NCBI RefSeq assembly: GCF_000517385.1
Contig: NZ_BAUW01000040.1
Coordinates: forward strand, 1-36,771
Direction of reading: 5' to 3'
Length of the DNA stretch: 36,771 nucleotides
Source: Mesobacillus boroniphilus JCM 21738
Lineage (GTDB): Bacteria > Bacillota > Bacilli > Bacillales > Cytobacillaceae
Position numbers and translations under genes: made by a program. Every line of letters begins with the position of its first letter. Position 1 is the stretch's first letter. Positions 8,379-17,085 of this stretch are shown one piece after another. The notes under the pieces were generated by a model, which saw nothing but the letters and a program-made list of their open reading frames with translations, was not told where the DNA came from and did not search any database.

Positions 8379-9140
8379 ATGTCCATTAGGAACCAGAATG
8401 ATTACCTGCATAAAGCGGCCATGTATGATCTATTGGCTAGTTATTATAAATACCTTGACCCAAATAAGCACGTCATGTATTACCACAAGCACTTGCGTAA
8501 TTTGAATAGAGCTGTCCAGTTAATGCGCTCTTATACTGTACCGGCCAGTCAATCGAACACATTACCAATCATGGTGCGTTTTTTGCACGCTTCCCCGGAA
8601 GTGAAGGACGTCGATATTTATGTGAATGGCAGCAGAGTGCTTCGCGACTTCAGTTATAAAACGAACAGCAGCCACATGCAGTTACAGCCGGGGAAATATC
8701 AGGTCGACATCTATCCTGCAGGAGATAGCGTTTCTACTGTAATCAGCAAAAAGATTAACGTCGAACCAGGGCGGATTTATACAGCTGCCATAGCCGGGCC
8801 AGCCAATAAGCTTCAGCTGCTGACATTTGAAGACAACCCGCAAACACCAGTAGGAGAAACTAAAGCCAGGTTTATCCACCTGTCCCCGGACGCACCTGCA
8901 GTTGATATCGCAGGGAAAAATGGAGATGTAATATTCCCGAACGTATCTTATAAACAGGCAACAACTTATTTGGCCCTGACCCCAATGACCGTTACGTTAG
9001 AAGCAAAAGTTGCCGGTACTAAGAATACCGTTGTTACAATTCCAGATGTCAAATTGGAGCCAAACAATGCCTACACAATCGTCGCAGTGGGCACTGCTAA
9101 AGGGGAACCGCCAATTGAAGTAATTTTATTGCAAGGATAA
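8379..9140 (+). CDS. DUF4397 domain protein, two repeats
   Basis: About 253 residues. The N-terminal 65 residues (YLHKAAMYDLLASYYKYLDP) look helical. Two DUF4397 beta-sandwich repeats follow: the first begins VRFLHASPEVKDVDIYVNG, the second ARFIHLSPDAPAVDIAG. DUF4397 domains are usually extracellular or surface associated, but no signal peptide is visible here, so location is open. The start at 8379 is chosen because AGGAGTGAGGGG precedes it; the frame is open further upstream to 8301. It is divergent from the rsgA-like gene, separated by its leader region. A strong terminator follows. Confidence 0.85.
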   Translation: MSIRNQNDYLHKAAMYDLLASYYKYLDPNKHVMYYHKHLRNLNRAVQLMRSYTVPASQSNTLPIMVRFLHASPEVKDVDIYVNGSRVLRDFSYKTNSSHMQLQPGKYQVDIYPAGDSVSTVISKKINVEPGRIYTAAIAGPANKLQLLTFEDNPQTPVGETKARFIHLSPDAPAVDIAGKNGDVIFPNVSYKQATTYLALTPMTVTLEAKVAGTKNTVVTIPDVKLEPNNAYTIVAVGTAKGEPPIEVILLQG

Positions 9141-9142
9141 TG

Positions 9143-9170
9143 AGGCCGGTCGCCCGGCCTGACTTTTTTT
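9143..9170 (+). terminator. Terminator of the DUF4397 gene
   Basis: AGGCCGG, a 4-base loop and CCGGCCT, then GAC and seven T. Confidence 0.9.
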
Positions 9171-9248
9171 CCGCAAATGCGCTCCTAATCTATCCTTTTC
9201 CAGCTAAACATACCTCACTGTAATAACAGTTCCTTTCCTTCCCAAGCG

Positions 9249-9282
9249 CAAAAAAAGAAGGCACCATAAAGAGTACCTTCTT
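9249..9282 (-). terminator. Terminator of ypmS
   Basis: On the minus strand AAGAAGGTAC pairs with GTGCCTTCTT, followed by T6; it overlaps the ypmS stop codon. Confidence 0.8.
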
Positions 9283-9864
9283 AATCTGCTGGAACTAACA
9301 GGGTAAATTTAATGTTGTCCTTTTTCAAATCAAATTCATTTACCCGAACCTTGATATCACTTTTCAGCTTCAGTCTCTGCATAGATACGTATACTCTTTC
9401 TTCCTTTGGCTGGATATTCACTGCATCCGGCATATCATAGCTGTCACGGACAAATTTAAGTACGGTTGAAACAGGAAGGTTGAGTTTCCCTACCGAAATT
9501 GATCTCTGGTTCAAAACTAAATCACCATTCTTCGAAGCCTGCGGTTCAAAGGTCAGCCGCAATTCCAGTTCTTGACTGAAAAGCGGTAGCGTCCCATATA
9601 ATTCAACCTCATCTGTCAGCAAAACTTCGTAATTAATCTGACTATTTTTTGCTTCCTCTTCTAAGTAATGGTTGATTACTCTGTTTAAATCACGTTTGTT
9701 AGTCGATACATTAAAAGCAACATCATCCGCTCCAGATCCATCCGCCCCTAGCTCTAATTTTGTATCCTCCACTGGTGAGGCTATTAGTATCCAAATTAAC
9801 AAGATGCTGCAGCCATGAGACCCAAAAGAATAAAGAATCCGATTTTCCATTTATTTTTTGTCAT
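9281..9864 (-). CDS. ypmS: YpmS-like membrane-anchored protein (frame break)
   Basis: A DUF2140/YpmS family protein: one N-terminal membrane anchor and an extracytoplasmic domain of about 160 residues (VSTNKRDLNRVINHYLEEE, PVSTVLKFVRDSYDMP). Function is unknown. The start is the ATG at 9864 (MTKNKWKIGFFILLG) with GAGGAG upstream. That frame closes after MAAA unless one base is added near 9803-9810, which joins it to ILLIWILIASPVEDTK in the second frame. It lies 36 bp after ypmR and probably shares its transcript, as in B. subtilis. Confidence 0.8.
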
Positions 9865-9899
9865 TAATCTTTTTAACTCCTCTTTCCAATCTTATGACT

Positions 9900-10711
9900 T
9901 TAGTTAGACAACGAGTCAATGACCTGTTCATCAAGGATTTCATAAATCCGATCAGCAATTAATTGGTAGCCACGGTCATTCGGGTGAAAATAATCAGTAT
10001 ATAACAGATTTTCTTCATTATTAAGGAAAATATCATGAATGTCGACAAAGTAAGAATTCCCGTCCTGCTCGACTATTGTAAGGCTTTGGCCGTTCCACTC
10101 ATCCACTATCTGATTCATTTCCTTCACATCCGCAAACCAGTTATAAAATGGGTTATAGAGTCCTACTAAAACGATCGGAGCTTCTTGGTTTTGGTTGCGA
10201 ATTGAAAAGAAAATTTCCTGCAGCTGCTCTGTGAACAACTTTTGTTCAGTTTTAAAATGGTTTATTTTAAGACTGGAAAAGTTCTCTTTGACAACCTTCA
10301 TCAGATCATTCCCGCCTATTGTTAAGATGATCAGGTCGGCTTCTTCAATAGAAGATTGGATATTTTTGTTTTTCAGTCTTTTCAGAAGCTGGGCAGTCCT
10401 GTTTCCTCTTACACCAAAATTTTCGAAATTGGCATTCTTAATTGTCTTTTCATTTTCAAGCTGCTCTGCAAGATATGGGATATATCCGCCTGTATTCGTA
10501 CTGTCCCCTACCCCCTGTGTGAGTGAGTCTCCCGCAGCAACAATATGCAAATCCTTTGGAAAAAATGAAGTCGGCAATGCTTCCTTGATTTCCAGTCCTG
10601 TTTCCTTGACCTTATTGAAGTTCCCTTTTTGAAAATTTCAAACTGACTGCAGGATCCCAATATCATGATCATTGTCAGTGCTACATAAAGAAAGGTGAAT
10701 TTCTTCAACAA
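9900..10711 (-). CDS. ypmR: YpmR-like SGNH/GDSL lipoprotein (frame break)
   Basis: A GDSL esterase/lipase family protein. A lipoprotein signal (LTMIMILGSCSQ) begins at TTG 10711, with AGGAG upstream. The catalytic domain shows block I GDSLTQGVG, block II GVRGNRTAQL, block III GGNDL and block V DYFHPNDRGYQ. The signal and the domain are in different frames. One missing base in the A5G3 run near 10619-10632 restores KKGNFNKVKETGLEIKEALP and joins them. It is probably surface-anchored; the substrate is unknown. Operon with ypmS. Confidence 0.82.
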
Positions 10712-10862
10712 TATTTATCTCCTGCCTTTAAAAGTATAATCATTATAACATTTAATGCTTTTTCTGGCGTTACTCATGCATTACTTGCCTTCATTCCTTG
10801 TCGGCTTTCTCCGGATTGGTTAATTTAATTTGTTCAAACTGGTGACACTTATTCCCCGACCT

Positions 10863-11110
10863 AACAAAAAGCGCAAGCGCCTTGTTCAGCCCCGACTAGC
10901 GCTGGAGGCCGACCGGTGAAGTCGTTCTTTGACTTCATTGGGCGGACCGAAATCGAAATGCGGAGGCGACTGTCCAACTCCGACAAGCGCTGGAGGACCT
11001 GACAGTGAAGTCGTTCTTTGACTTCATTGACAGGACCGAAGCGTCTCGAGGAGTTAGGAGCCGCAGCTAGACAAGCGACTCGAGGGGCTAGGCGCTGGAG
11101 CTAGATTAAG
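10863..11110. repeat. Dispersed hairpin repeat, copy A (dimer)
   Basis: Begins AACAAAAAGCGCAAGCGCC and ends GGGGCTAGGCGCTGGAGCT. It is shared with copies at 14649-14776 and 21334-21453. This copy holds two hairpin units in tandem. Both have GAAGTC and GACTTC as the inner stem, with different outer stem bases that still pair. It fills most of the 476-bp gap between ypmR and ypmQ; nothing coding was seen in that gap. Confidence 0.85.
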
Positions 11111-11163
11111 AATACGCCATGTATTTATTCACACCTAAATAATTTTTATAATTTCCTTAAAGA

Positions 11164-11190
11164 CAAAAAAACAGGCCACAAATGCGGCCT
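11164..11190 (-). terminator. Terminator of ypmQ
   Basis: On the minus strand AGGCC and GGCCT form a short stem, followed by a run of seven T. Confidence 0.75.
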
Positions 11191-11767
11191 ATTGGAGTGC
11201 TTTGATATCTTCAATTATTTGTTCAAAAGGGACTTCCTTCAATCCTGTATAATTTTTCCTCATGTCCCCGTTTTGATCGACAAGATAGAAATCAGTTCCA
11301 TGAATGACCTGATCCCCTGTCTCCGGTTTCTTGACAAGAGTCTTAAAGTTCTCAAGCGCGAATTTTTCTATTTCCTCTTGTGTATAACCAGTAAGGAACG
11401 ACCAGTTCTTGAAATCAACATTGAACTTCTTGCCATACTCCTTAAGTACCTCAGGATTGTCAACAGCAGGATCTACACTGAAAGATACAATCTCCACGTC
11501 CTTAAGCCCTTCTTCTTTTATCATATCCTGAAGCTTCGACATATTGGCCGTCATTGGCGGGCAAACATCCGCACAGTTCGTGAAAATAAAGCTCGCCATC
11601 CAAACTTTTCCTTCTAAATCTGCTTTGCTTATTGATTCACCATCTTGATTTGTGAAAGTAAAATCCTCGATAGGATAGTTCTTCGCATCCTTTAAGCCGC
11701 TGTTTCCACACCCCGCAGCGAAAATAATTACTGCTGCAAGCATAAGAAGCGTGAGTACCTTTTTCAA
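11189..11767 (-). CDS. ypmQ: SCO1/SenC family copper-thiol lipoprotein
   Basis: A thioredoxin-fold SCO protein, usually a copper chaperone or thiol reductase for cytochrome c oxidase CuA assembly. The copper site is present: CADVCPP (CxxxC) and the distal His in VIHGTDFYLVD. A lipoprotein signal, LAAVIIFAAGCGN, anchors it outside the membrane. The start is uncertain: AGGTG best positions TTG 11767 (MKKVLTLL), with ATG 11773 and TTG 11782 as alternatives. It lies upstream of ypmR-ypmS but is separated from them by repeat copy A and its own terminator. Confidence 0.9.
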   Translation of the reverse strand: MKKVLTLLMLAAVIIFAAGCGNSGLKDAKNYPIEDFTFTNQDGESISKADLEGKVWMASFIFTNCADVCPPMTANMSKLQDMIKEEGLKDVEIVSFSVDPAVDNPEVLKEYGKKFNVDFKNWSFLTGYTQEEIEKFALENFKTLVKKPETGDQVIHGTDFYLVDQNGDMRKNYTGLKEVPFEQIIEDIKALQ

Positions 11768-11871
11768 AATCATCACCTGCAATCTTTCGAATAATGTCCA
11801 TAGACAATTCTAGCAGAGGTATTTGAGAGAAGAAAGAAAAAGGTATGAAAGAAGTGTGAAATTATCATCAT

Positions 11872-12845
11872 TTACCCTGTGCCATTGTGATCTTGTGAAT
11901 TTTTCATCGTTTTAAAGAAATCTCTAATGAACTCTGTATAACTAAAGTTAACAGCTACATTATGGACTGGATAGTCGGCTTTATCAATTAAGTTCCTGAA
12001 ATCTCCGATGCTTTGACCAAATGCCTCTCCTTTATTTACGACAATTTTAACAGGGATTTCAAGGGAAACGATATGGTCTTCATGTACTAACGCCCATAAT
12101 GTAAGAACATCATGGAGAGGGGCACCCGTCAATTCAGGGTTTCGCTCCTTATAAAACTTGAAGTAATAATCGAACATTGGCTTCACAAGCTTTCCTACTT
12201 CACTTCCAATAGAATGATAATACTCATCTAATTCATTGATCAATGCTGGCGTCACGATTGCTCCACTAGTCACATCAAGCGGAATTATTTTCACCGGGGG
12301 TTTCGCTTGTGTCAACACAATATTCGCTGCATATGGATCTCCATAGAAATTAGCTTCAGCCACTGGCGTCACATTCCCAGGTTCGTTGAATGCACCACCC
12401 ATAATGTAAAAGTCTTTTACTTTTTTCATGGTTTCAGGGTAAAGGATGAAAGCAGCCGCAAGCGATGATAGCCTGCCTACATTCACTATAATGATTTCAT
12501 CCGGATTTTTTCGATGATCTCCTGGATGCCATGGAAGTTTTCAAGAGTGTAATCCACCTCAATATCAGGAATGATTGGCCCGAGTCCTTCAATGCCGTGG
12601 ACGTCAGGTACATATTCAGGCGGATCACCTGTCAATGGCAGTTCAGCCCCTGCAAAAGCTGGTACATCAGGTCTCCCTGTAAGCTTCTGCAGATAAGCGG
12701 CATTTCGAAGGGCATCTTGTTTTGACACATTGCCGTAATCGGCAACTACACCAACCAAATCTATTTCCTTATTAAAAAACGCATATAATACAGCAATATT
12801 GTCATCTATTCCAAAATCACTAAAGAAGAGTATTTTTTTTACCAA
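11872..12845 (-). CDS. Nucleoside hydrolase (frame break)
   Basis: Inosine/uridine-preferring nucleoside hydrolase family (IUNH), which cleaves ribonucleosides to base and ribose. The calcium-binding N-terminal Asp cluster is SDFGIDDN, a variant of DxDxxxDD. Later landmarks are VNVGRLSSLAAA, MGGAFNEPGNVTPVAEANFYGDP, IPLDVTSGAIV and the C-terminal HDVLTLWAL, which holds the His/Asp pair. The frame breaks at the T6 run (plus strand) 12506-12511; one more base restores EKNPDEIIIVNVGR. The TTG at 12845 with GGAGG 8 bases upstream is preferred over GTG 12854. About 320 residues when joined, normal for the family. Confidence 0.85.
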
Positions 12846-12891
12846 GTCTGGCACCTCCTTTTTAAATTATATTGACAGCTTTGAAAATAAT

Positions 12892-12932
12892 GGCAAAAAA
12901 ATAAAAGCCTTATGATCACTTAGGGCTTTCTG
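12892..12932 (-). terminator. Terminator of histidine kinase gene
   Basis: On the minus strand AAAGCC pairs with GGCTTT, followed by ATTTTTTT. It overlaps the end of the kinase frame. Confidence 0.6.
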
Positions 12933-14559
12933 TAAATATTGGGACCATTATCTCAAAAGTTGTACCTTCACCTTTTTTGCTTGATACTTTTATCTGTCCT
13001 TTCATCCTTTCAACAATTTGGTAGCAAACCATCAACCCATGCCTGTGCCGCGTTCCTTCAACGAATAAAAAGCTGTACCAAGTCTTGAAAGCTCCTCCGC
13101 AGTCATCCCGATCCCCGTATCCTTGATAACAAATACACCGAAATCTCCTTGCTTCTCAAGTGTCATGCTGAGCTTTCCACCATCACCCATCGCCTCAATG
13201 CCATTTTTCAGGATATTGATGAGCACTTGTTTTAATTCACTTTTATTGCCCCTTATTTTTACCTGATCCTTGATTTCAGTGTGCATAGAAATGTTTTTTG
13301 ACATCATGGCATAAGAACTCATTAAATCCATGACCTGCTCCGTCATCTCACTGCCATCGATGATTACAAGCTTTCCAACATCCGGCTTGGCTAGACTCAA
13401 GTAGTCATTTATGATTGTCTCCGCCCTGTTCAATTCTTCAATCATAAGTTTTAAATACATATGATCTTCTTCAGACATCTCTTTAGAAAGGAAAATTTGC
13501 AGAAAACCTTTTACAACCGTCATAGGATTTCTGATTTCATGGGCTACAGAGGCAGCCAGCTGGCCTATCGCGTTCATTTTCTCGGCCCGCTGAAGCTCCT
13601 GCTGCAGCTTAGTACGTTCAAATATATCCTCCATTGTATTGATTGCTTCCTCTAACAAAAGTGACTCATTATCCCTAGGGATGTTTGGCCCAATTGCTTT
13701 GATGCAGCTGATACCCTCTCGAATAGTTGGGCGAGCTGGGAAGCCATCTCATTGAACTTTTCACTCAATAAACTTAACTCTGATTGATCATGCACTGGCA
13801 GCTTGACGGTCAAATTTCCAGAACTGATTTCCTTTATGCCAAAAAACAAGTCATCTACTGGTTTCATGACCTTCTTAAGGCCCAAATTCAGGATTACATA
13901 TACAACAGCCAGGATGGCCGCCATCTCCAATAACAACAACATAAGTATTTCCACTTGATTTTCCTTGATGATGGATGCCTTTGCATCTATCCCAAGAATG
14001 GCCACTACATTTCCACTGTTATCAGTAATTGGGGCGAAGGATGAAATCCAAGAGTCATAATGATCGGTGAAAACATCTGTACTCGTTATTGTCTTATTTT
14101 CCCTTGTATTTCGATATGCACTTATGAATTCTTCACCTGCATCATAATACATAAGGGAATCGAATGAGTAATTTCTATAAATATCAGATGCAGAAAGGAT
14201 GTAAACTTTCTGATTTGGATATTCTTCAGGCAGTATGACATAAGCTCCAAGGAATGATGCACTTTTGTCACCCACCATAGTCAAAAGCTTCTCAAGCCGC
14301 TTGATTGAAGGGTTTGATTTATCCCGGAATTCATCAGCACTTCTAATATCATCAGGGTCAATAGTGGATGACCAAATTCCTGCAACTCCTTCAACTTGTC
14401 AGCCATTTGAGTTTTCAATTGTTTTGACTGCAGGTAGAAACTCGTACCCATTGTCGATAAGACTACGACCGTTGTAATCATAAATGAGAACATTAGTATC
14501 TTGTTGAATAATGGCAGGTTCTTTACATTAAGCTTCATATCTTCATTGTCACATTTCAT
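12916..14559 (-). CDS. Orphan sensor histidine kinase (three frame breaks)
   Basis: Membrane sensor kinase of about 545 residues when three single-base gaps are repaired, near 14388-14394, 13718-13724 and 13031-13037. Order: TM1 (ILMFSFMITTVVVLSTMG), an extracytoplasmic sensor of ~150 residues (VTSTD-type, GDKSASFLGAYVILP, WISSFAPITDNSGNVVAILGID, Cache-like), TM2 (LLLLEMAAILAVVYVILNL), HAMP, H-box SVAHEIRNPMTVVKGFLQ, N-box QVLINILKNGIEAM, G1 IKDTGIGM, G2 GTGMGLMVCY. The H-box resembles those of sporulation and environmental kinases of Bacillus. No response regulator is adjacent. Three breaks in one gene make genuine decay a serious alternative to sequencing error. Confidence 0.8.
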
Positions 14560-14648
14560 CCTATTCTAAAGTGAATAGTGAAAATATTCGACATCCCCTT
14601 TTGAATATCCTGTATATTACAAAATCTTTGACTACTTTAAAACGGCAG

Positions 14649-14776
14649 AACAAAAAGCGCAAGCGCCTTGTTCTGCCCCGACAAGCGCTGGAGGGCCGCC
14701 CGATGAAGTCGCTCTTTGACTTCATCGGGCGGATCGAAACGTCTCGAGGGGCTAGGCGCTGGAGCTGGATTAAGAA
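14649..14776. repeat. Dispersed hairpin repeat, copy B
   Basis: The simplest copy, about 128 bp. Its central hairpin is perfect: CCGCCCGATGAAGTC with GACTTCATCGGGCGG around a 7-base loop. The outer AGCGCC near the left end can pair with GGCGCT near the right end. It sits about 90 bp upstream of the histidine kinase start. Confidence 0.88.
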
Positions 14777-14827
14777 AACCTGGATAGTTACCCACATTGA
14801 AAATATTTTATAATTTCCTATTAAATG

Positions 14828-14860
14828 AAAAAAGTCCTGAAGTTTTATCCCTCAGGACTT
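14828..14860 (-). terminator. Terminator of the degV remnant
   Basis: On the minus strand AAGTCCTGA and TCAGGACTT form a 9-bp stem, followed by TTTTT. It is the surviving terminator of the decayed gene just upstream. Confidence 0.85.
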
Positions 14861-14884
14861 GAACGATATTTCATATTGAACTAT

Positions 14885-15192
14885 TCAAAGTAATACATGA
14901 ACAATAGCACCTGGGCCCGTATGGGTACTTACAATTGGAGTCGTTTCTTCGATAGTAAAGTCATCATATCCAGAAGTTTCAAGGACGGCTTCCTTAATTT
15001 TCTCAGCGAGTATGTTCTCTTATCACATCTAGTCTTGCTACTATTTCTTCAGCTGATTTTCCATCCGTGGCCATTCGGGCAGCTTCAAGAACCTGGAACG
15101 CCAAACCTTTCGAAATAAAACGAGAATCAACACATTCACTTTTGCACTTGTCATCTGGCGGCACTTTCAGCAGAACGCACTGTATTAGCCAT
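14885..15192 (-). pseudogene. Decayed DegV-family gene remnant
   Basis: Reading the minus strand across shifts gives DegV-like segments in order: ANTVRSAESAA, MTSAKVNV, DSRFISKGLAFQVLEAARM and SAEEIVARLDVIREHT. It then jumps straight to the family C-terminus TTPIVSTHTGPGAIVHVLL. The N-terminal fatty-acid-binding part and roughly 100-130 middle residues are missing, and at least two frame shifts are present. Unlike other breaks in this window, large internal loss shows real decay. An intact DegV gene is at 30309-31157, so function need not be lost. Confidence 0.75.
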
Positions 15193-15297
15193 AAATTTAC
15201 ATCTCTATCAAAGCACTAGCTTATGAATATAATACCTATTCTGTAATGCAAATAAAAATAATTACATTCATTCTTGTAATTTTCTTATAAAAGAACA

Positions 15298-15321
15298 AAA
15301 GCGCCTTTGTATAGGCGCTTT
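15298..15321 (-). terminator. Terminator of the DUF2535/ypmP-like gene
   Basis: On the minus strand AAAGCGCC and GGCGCTTT form an 8-bp stem, followed by TGTTCTTTT. Confidence 0.7.
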
Positions 15322-15333
15322 AAAAATGAATCA

Positions 15334-15585
15334 TCAGGCGTTATTTTTCAACTCAGCAGATTTGAATAACTGCTCATAATCCGGCCACTTCATAACTCTT
15401 TTTAAATACTCTTTAAAAGAATAAAACTTTTTTGCGTTTCTTTCCTGATAGATCGCTGTTATAAAAGTTTGCAAACGGACTTGGATCATAAAATAATAGG
15501 TGCTCTCTTCTTCCAACACAGGAATATCCACGACTTTAACCTTCTGTCCAACAACATTTTTGAACTCTAGGCTTTTGAATAACAA
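15334..15585 (-). CDS. ypmP: Small conserved protein, DUF2535/YpmP-like
   Basis: 83 residues, soluble and basic, beginning LFKSLEFKNVVGQKVKVVDIPVLE with a C-terminal YLKRVMKWPDYEQLF segment. I take it for the DUF2535 family of Bacillaceae, function unknown. The symbol rests on size (83 residues) and on position between ypmQ and ilvA, as ypmP in B. subtilis; this is inference. The start is TTG 15585 with GAGGA 8 bases upstream. Confidence 0.65.
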   Translation of the reverse strand: MLFKSLEFKNVVGQKVKVVDIPVLEEESTYYFMIQVRLQTFITAIYQERNAKKFYSFKEYLKRVMKWPDYEQLFKSAELKNNA

Positions 15586-15757
15586 AATATCAATCCTCTT
15601 TTATACCCGTTTGAATATATTATACCCTAAATCCTGGTCGAAATGTGTCTGTTTACGCGGATATAATATTTTTTTATGATTTTTTTGCTACCTGGGGCGA
15701 TAATCTTCATGATTTTTTTATATTCACTAGTGAGATTAAAGAAATGATTCTGTTTGA

Positions 15758-15788
15758 ATACAAAAAACGTGTGGAAGTTCCACACGTT
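15758..15788 (-). terminator. Terminator of tatC
   Basis: On the minus strand AACGTGTGG and CCACACGTT pair around a 5-base loop, followed by TTTTTG. The flanking 15586-15757 holds no convincing gene. Confidence 0.85.
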
Positions 15789-15833
15789 CGAATGACTGTT
15801 TACTTGTTAAAGAATCTTTATCCATAGCCTTTA

Positions 15834-16607
15834 TTACAAGGATGATTCCTCGTCGCTCTCCTCGTCCATATCTCCGTATTGCTCTTGCCATACTTTTTCC
15901 TTCTTGAGTTTCCGTTTGTAAACAAATTTAGATAAGTTTACGCTGATTTCATACAAAACCAGGAGCGGAATGGTAACCAGGATATCTGACATGAAATCAG
16001 GCGGTGAAATGATAACTGAAATCACAATCAAGATAAAGTAAGCATACTTTCTGACCTTAACCAGGACGTAAGGATTAATGACTCCCAGGGAAGTCAAAAA
16101 CATGACGACAACCGGCAATTCGAACAGTACTCCAAATGGGAGTGTCATATTCATGATGAACTTAAAATACTTTTCCGCCGTAAAGTTCGTTACAAGCATA
16201 TCCCCGCTAAGCTCCACGAGGAAATTCAGAACTGTCGGAAAAATTACAAAGTAGCCAAAAGCAAGGCCAACGATGAATAGTATGAATAACGCCGGGATAT
16301 ACGAAAGTGATATTTTCCTTTCAATCGGCCTGAGTGCTGGTTTGACAAAAAGCCAAATCTGTGTGGCCAATACCGGAATCGTACCAGCAATCGCGATGAT
16401 GGTTGCAAGCATGAAGTAAATCCATACGATATCACTTGGACCTAAGACTATTAACTTTACGTCAAGATCCCGGACAAAAAAGTTATATATCTCTTTAACG
16501 TAGAAGAAGCCTATGCCAAAGAATATAATGAATGCTACAGCCGAGACGATCAGCCTGTTTCGCAGCTCATCGAGATGATCCACCAGATTTAATTCTTTAT
16601 CGTCCAT
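15834..16607 (-). CDS. tatC: Sec-independent translocase TatC
   Basis: Multi-spanning Tat receptor that binds twin-arginine signal peptides. The family N-terminus LVDHLDELRNRL is followed by six hydrophobic segments, including FGVLFELPVVVMFLTSLGVI. The acidic C-terminal tail ends MDEESDEESSL. ATG 16607 (MDDKELN) is chosen because AGGGGA is 7 bases upstream; an in-frame extension to 16661 lacks a site. It lies about 100 bp downstream of tatA but behind a strong terminator, so readthrough or a separate promoter is needed for co-expression. The length of 257 residues is normal for Bacillus TatC. Confidence 0.95.
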   Translation of the reverse strand: MDDKELNLVDHLDELRNRLIVSAVAFIIFFGIGFFYVKEIYNFFVRDLDVKLIVLGPSDIVWIYFMLATIIAIAGTIPVLATQIWLFVKPALRPIERKISLSYIPALFILFIVGLAFGYFVIFPTVLNFLVELSGDMLVTNFTAEKYFKFIMNMTLPFGVLFELPVVVMFLTSLGVINPYVLVKVRKYAYFILIVISVIISPPDFMSDILVTIPLLVLYEISVNLSKFVYKRKLKKEKVWQEQYGDMDEESDEESSL

Positions 16608-16675
16608 ATAACAATCCCCTGCCAATTCCGTTTGGTGCATTTCTTGAATAAAGCCTGTCATTTACAAGCCTTTTA

Positions 16676-16711
16676 AGAAAAAAGGTGTAAGACAAAAGCA
16701 TCTTACACCTT
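16676..16711 (-). terminator. Terminator between tatA and tatC
   Basis: On the minus strand AAGGTGTAAGA and TCTTACACCTT form an 11-bp stem, followed by TTTTTCTT. Its position inside a functional pair suggests TatA is made in excess of TatC. Confidence 0.9.
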
Positions 16712-16913
16712 ATTTAGTAACTTTCGTAATTTCCTTCTTTTCTTCTTCGAAATCTTCCATGACATCGCTTGTCAATTCACGAGTTGACTTCTTGAATTCA
16801 CGAAGCGTCTGTCCAAATGCACGTCCGATCTCTGGAAGCTTCTTTGGTCCAAAGATAATTAGGGCTAAGACAAGGATTAAGATTAATCCAGGAACTCCGA
16901 TGTTTGATAACAT
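16710..16913 (-). CDS. tatA: Twin-arginine translocase subunit TatA
   Basis: 67 residues: one N-terminal helix ([36 protein letters not shown]) with the family FGPKKLPE hinge, then an amphipathic helix and an acidic tail. It forms the oligomeric pore-like component of the Tat system, in Gram-positives usually also fulfilling the TatB role. AAGGAG precedes ATG 16913. It is paired with tatC. No Tat substrate was seen adjacent. Confidence 0.95.
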   Translation of the reverse strand: MLSNIGVPGLILILVLALIIFGPKKLPEIGRAFGQTLREFKKSTRELTSDVMEDFEEEKKEITKVTK

Positions 16914-17085
16914 ATCAACATCTCCTTTTTCATATTGTAAATCTACTATGATTATAGTACTTTTACTCCCTTAAGTGGAGGAATCCCGTGAAAGTTCATA
17001 AGAAATTCACAAAGGTCTACGTAATCTAACTAAGTGTGACATTTCTTATTTTATAACATTTATCCTTAATTATCTATTATTAATA

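Noticed and set aside
15645-15827. 60-codon plus-strand ORF between ypmP and tatC
   Set aside because: No RBS, A/T-rich low-complexity, and it runs through the tatC terminator.
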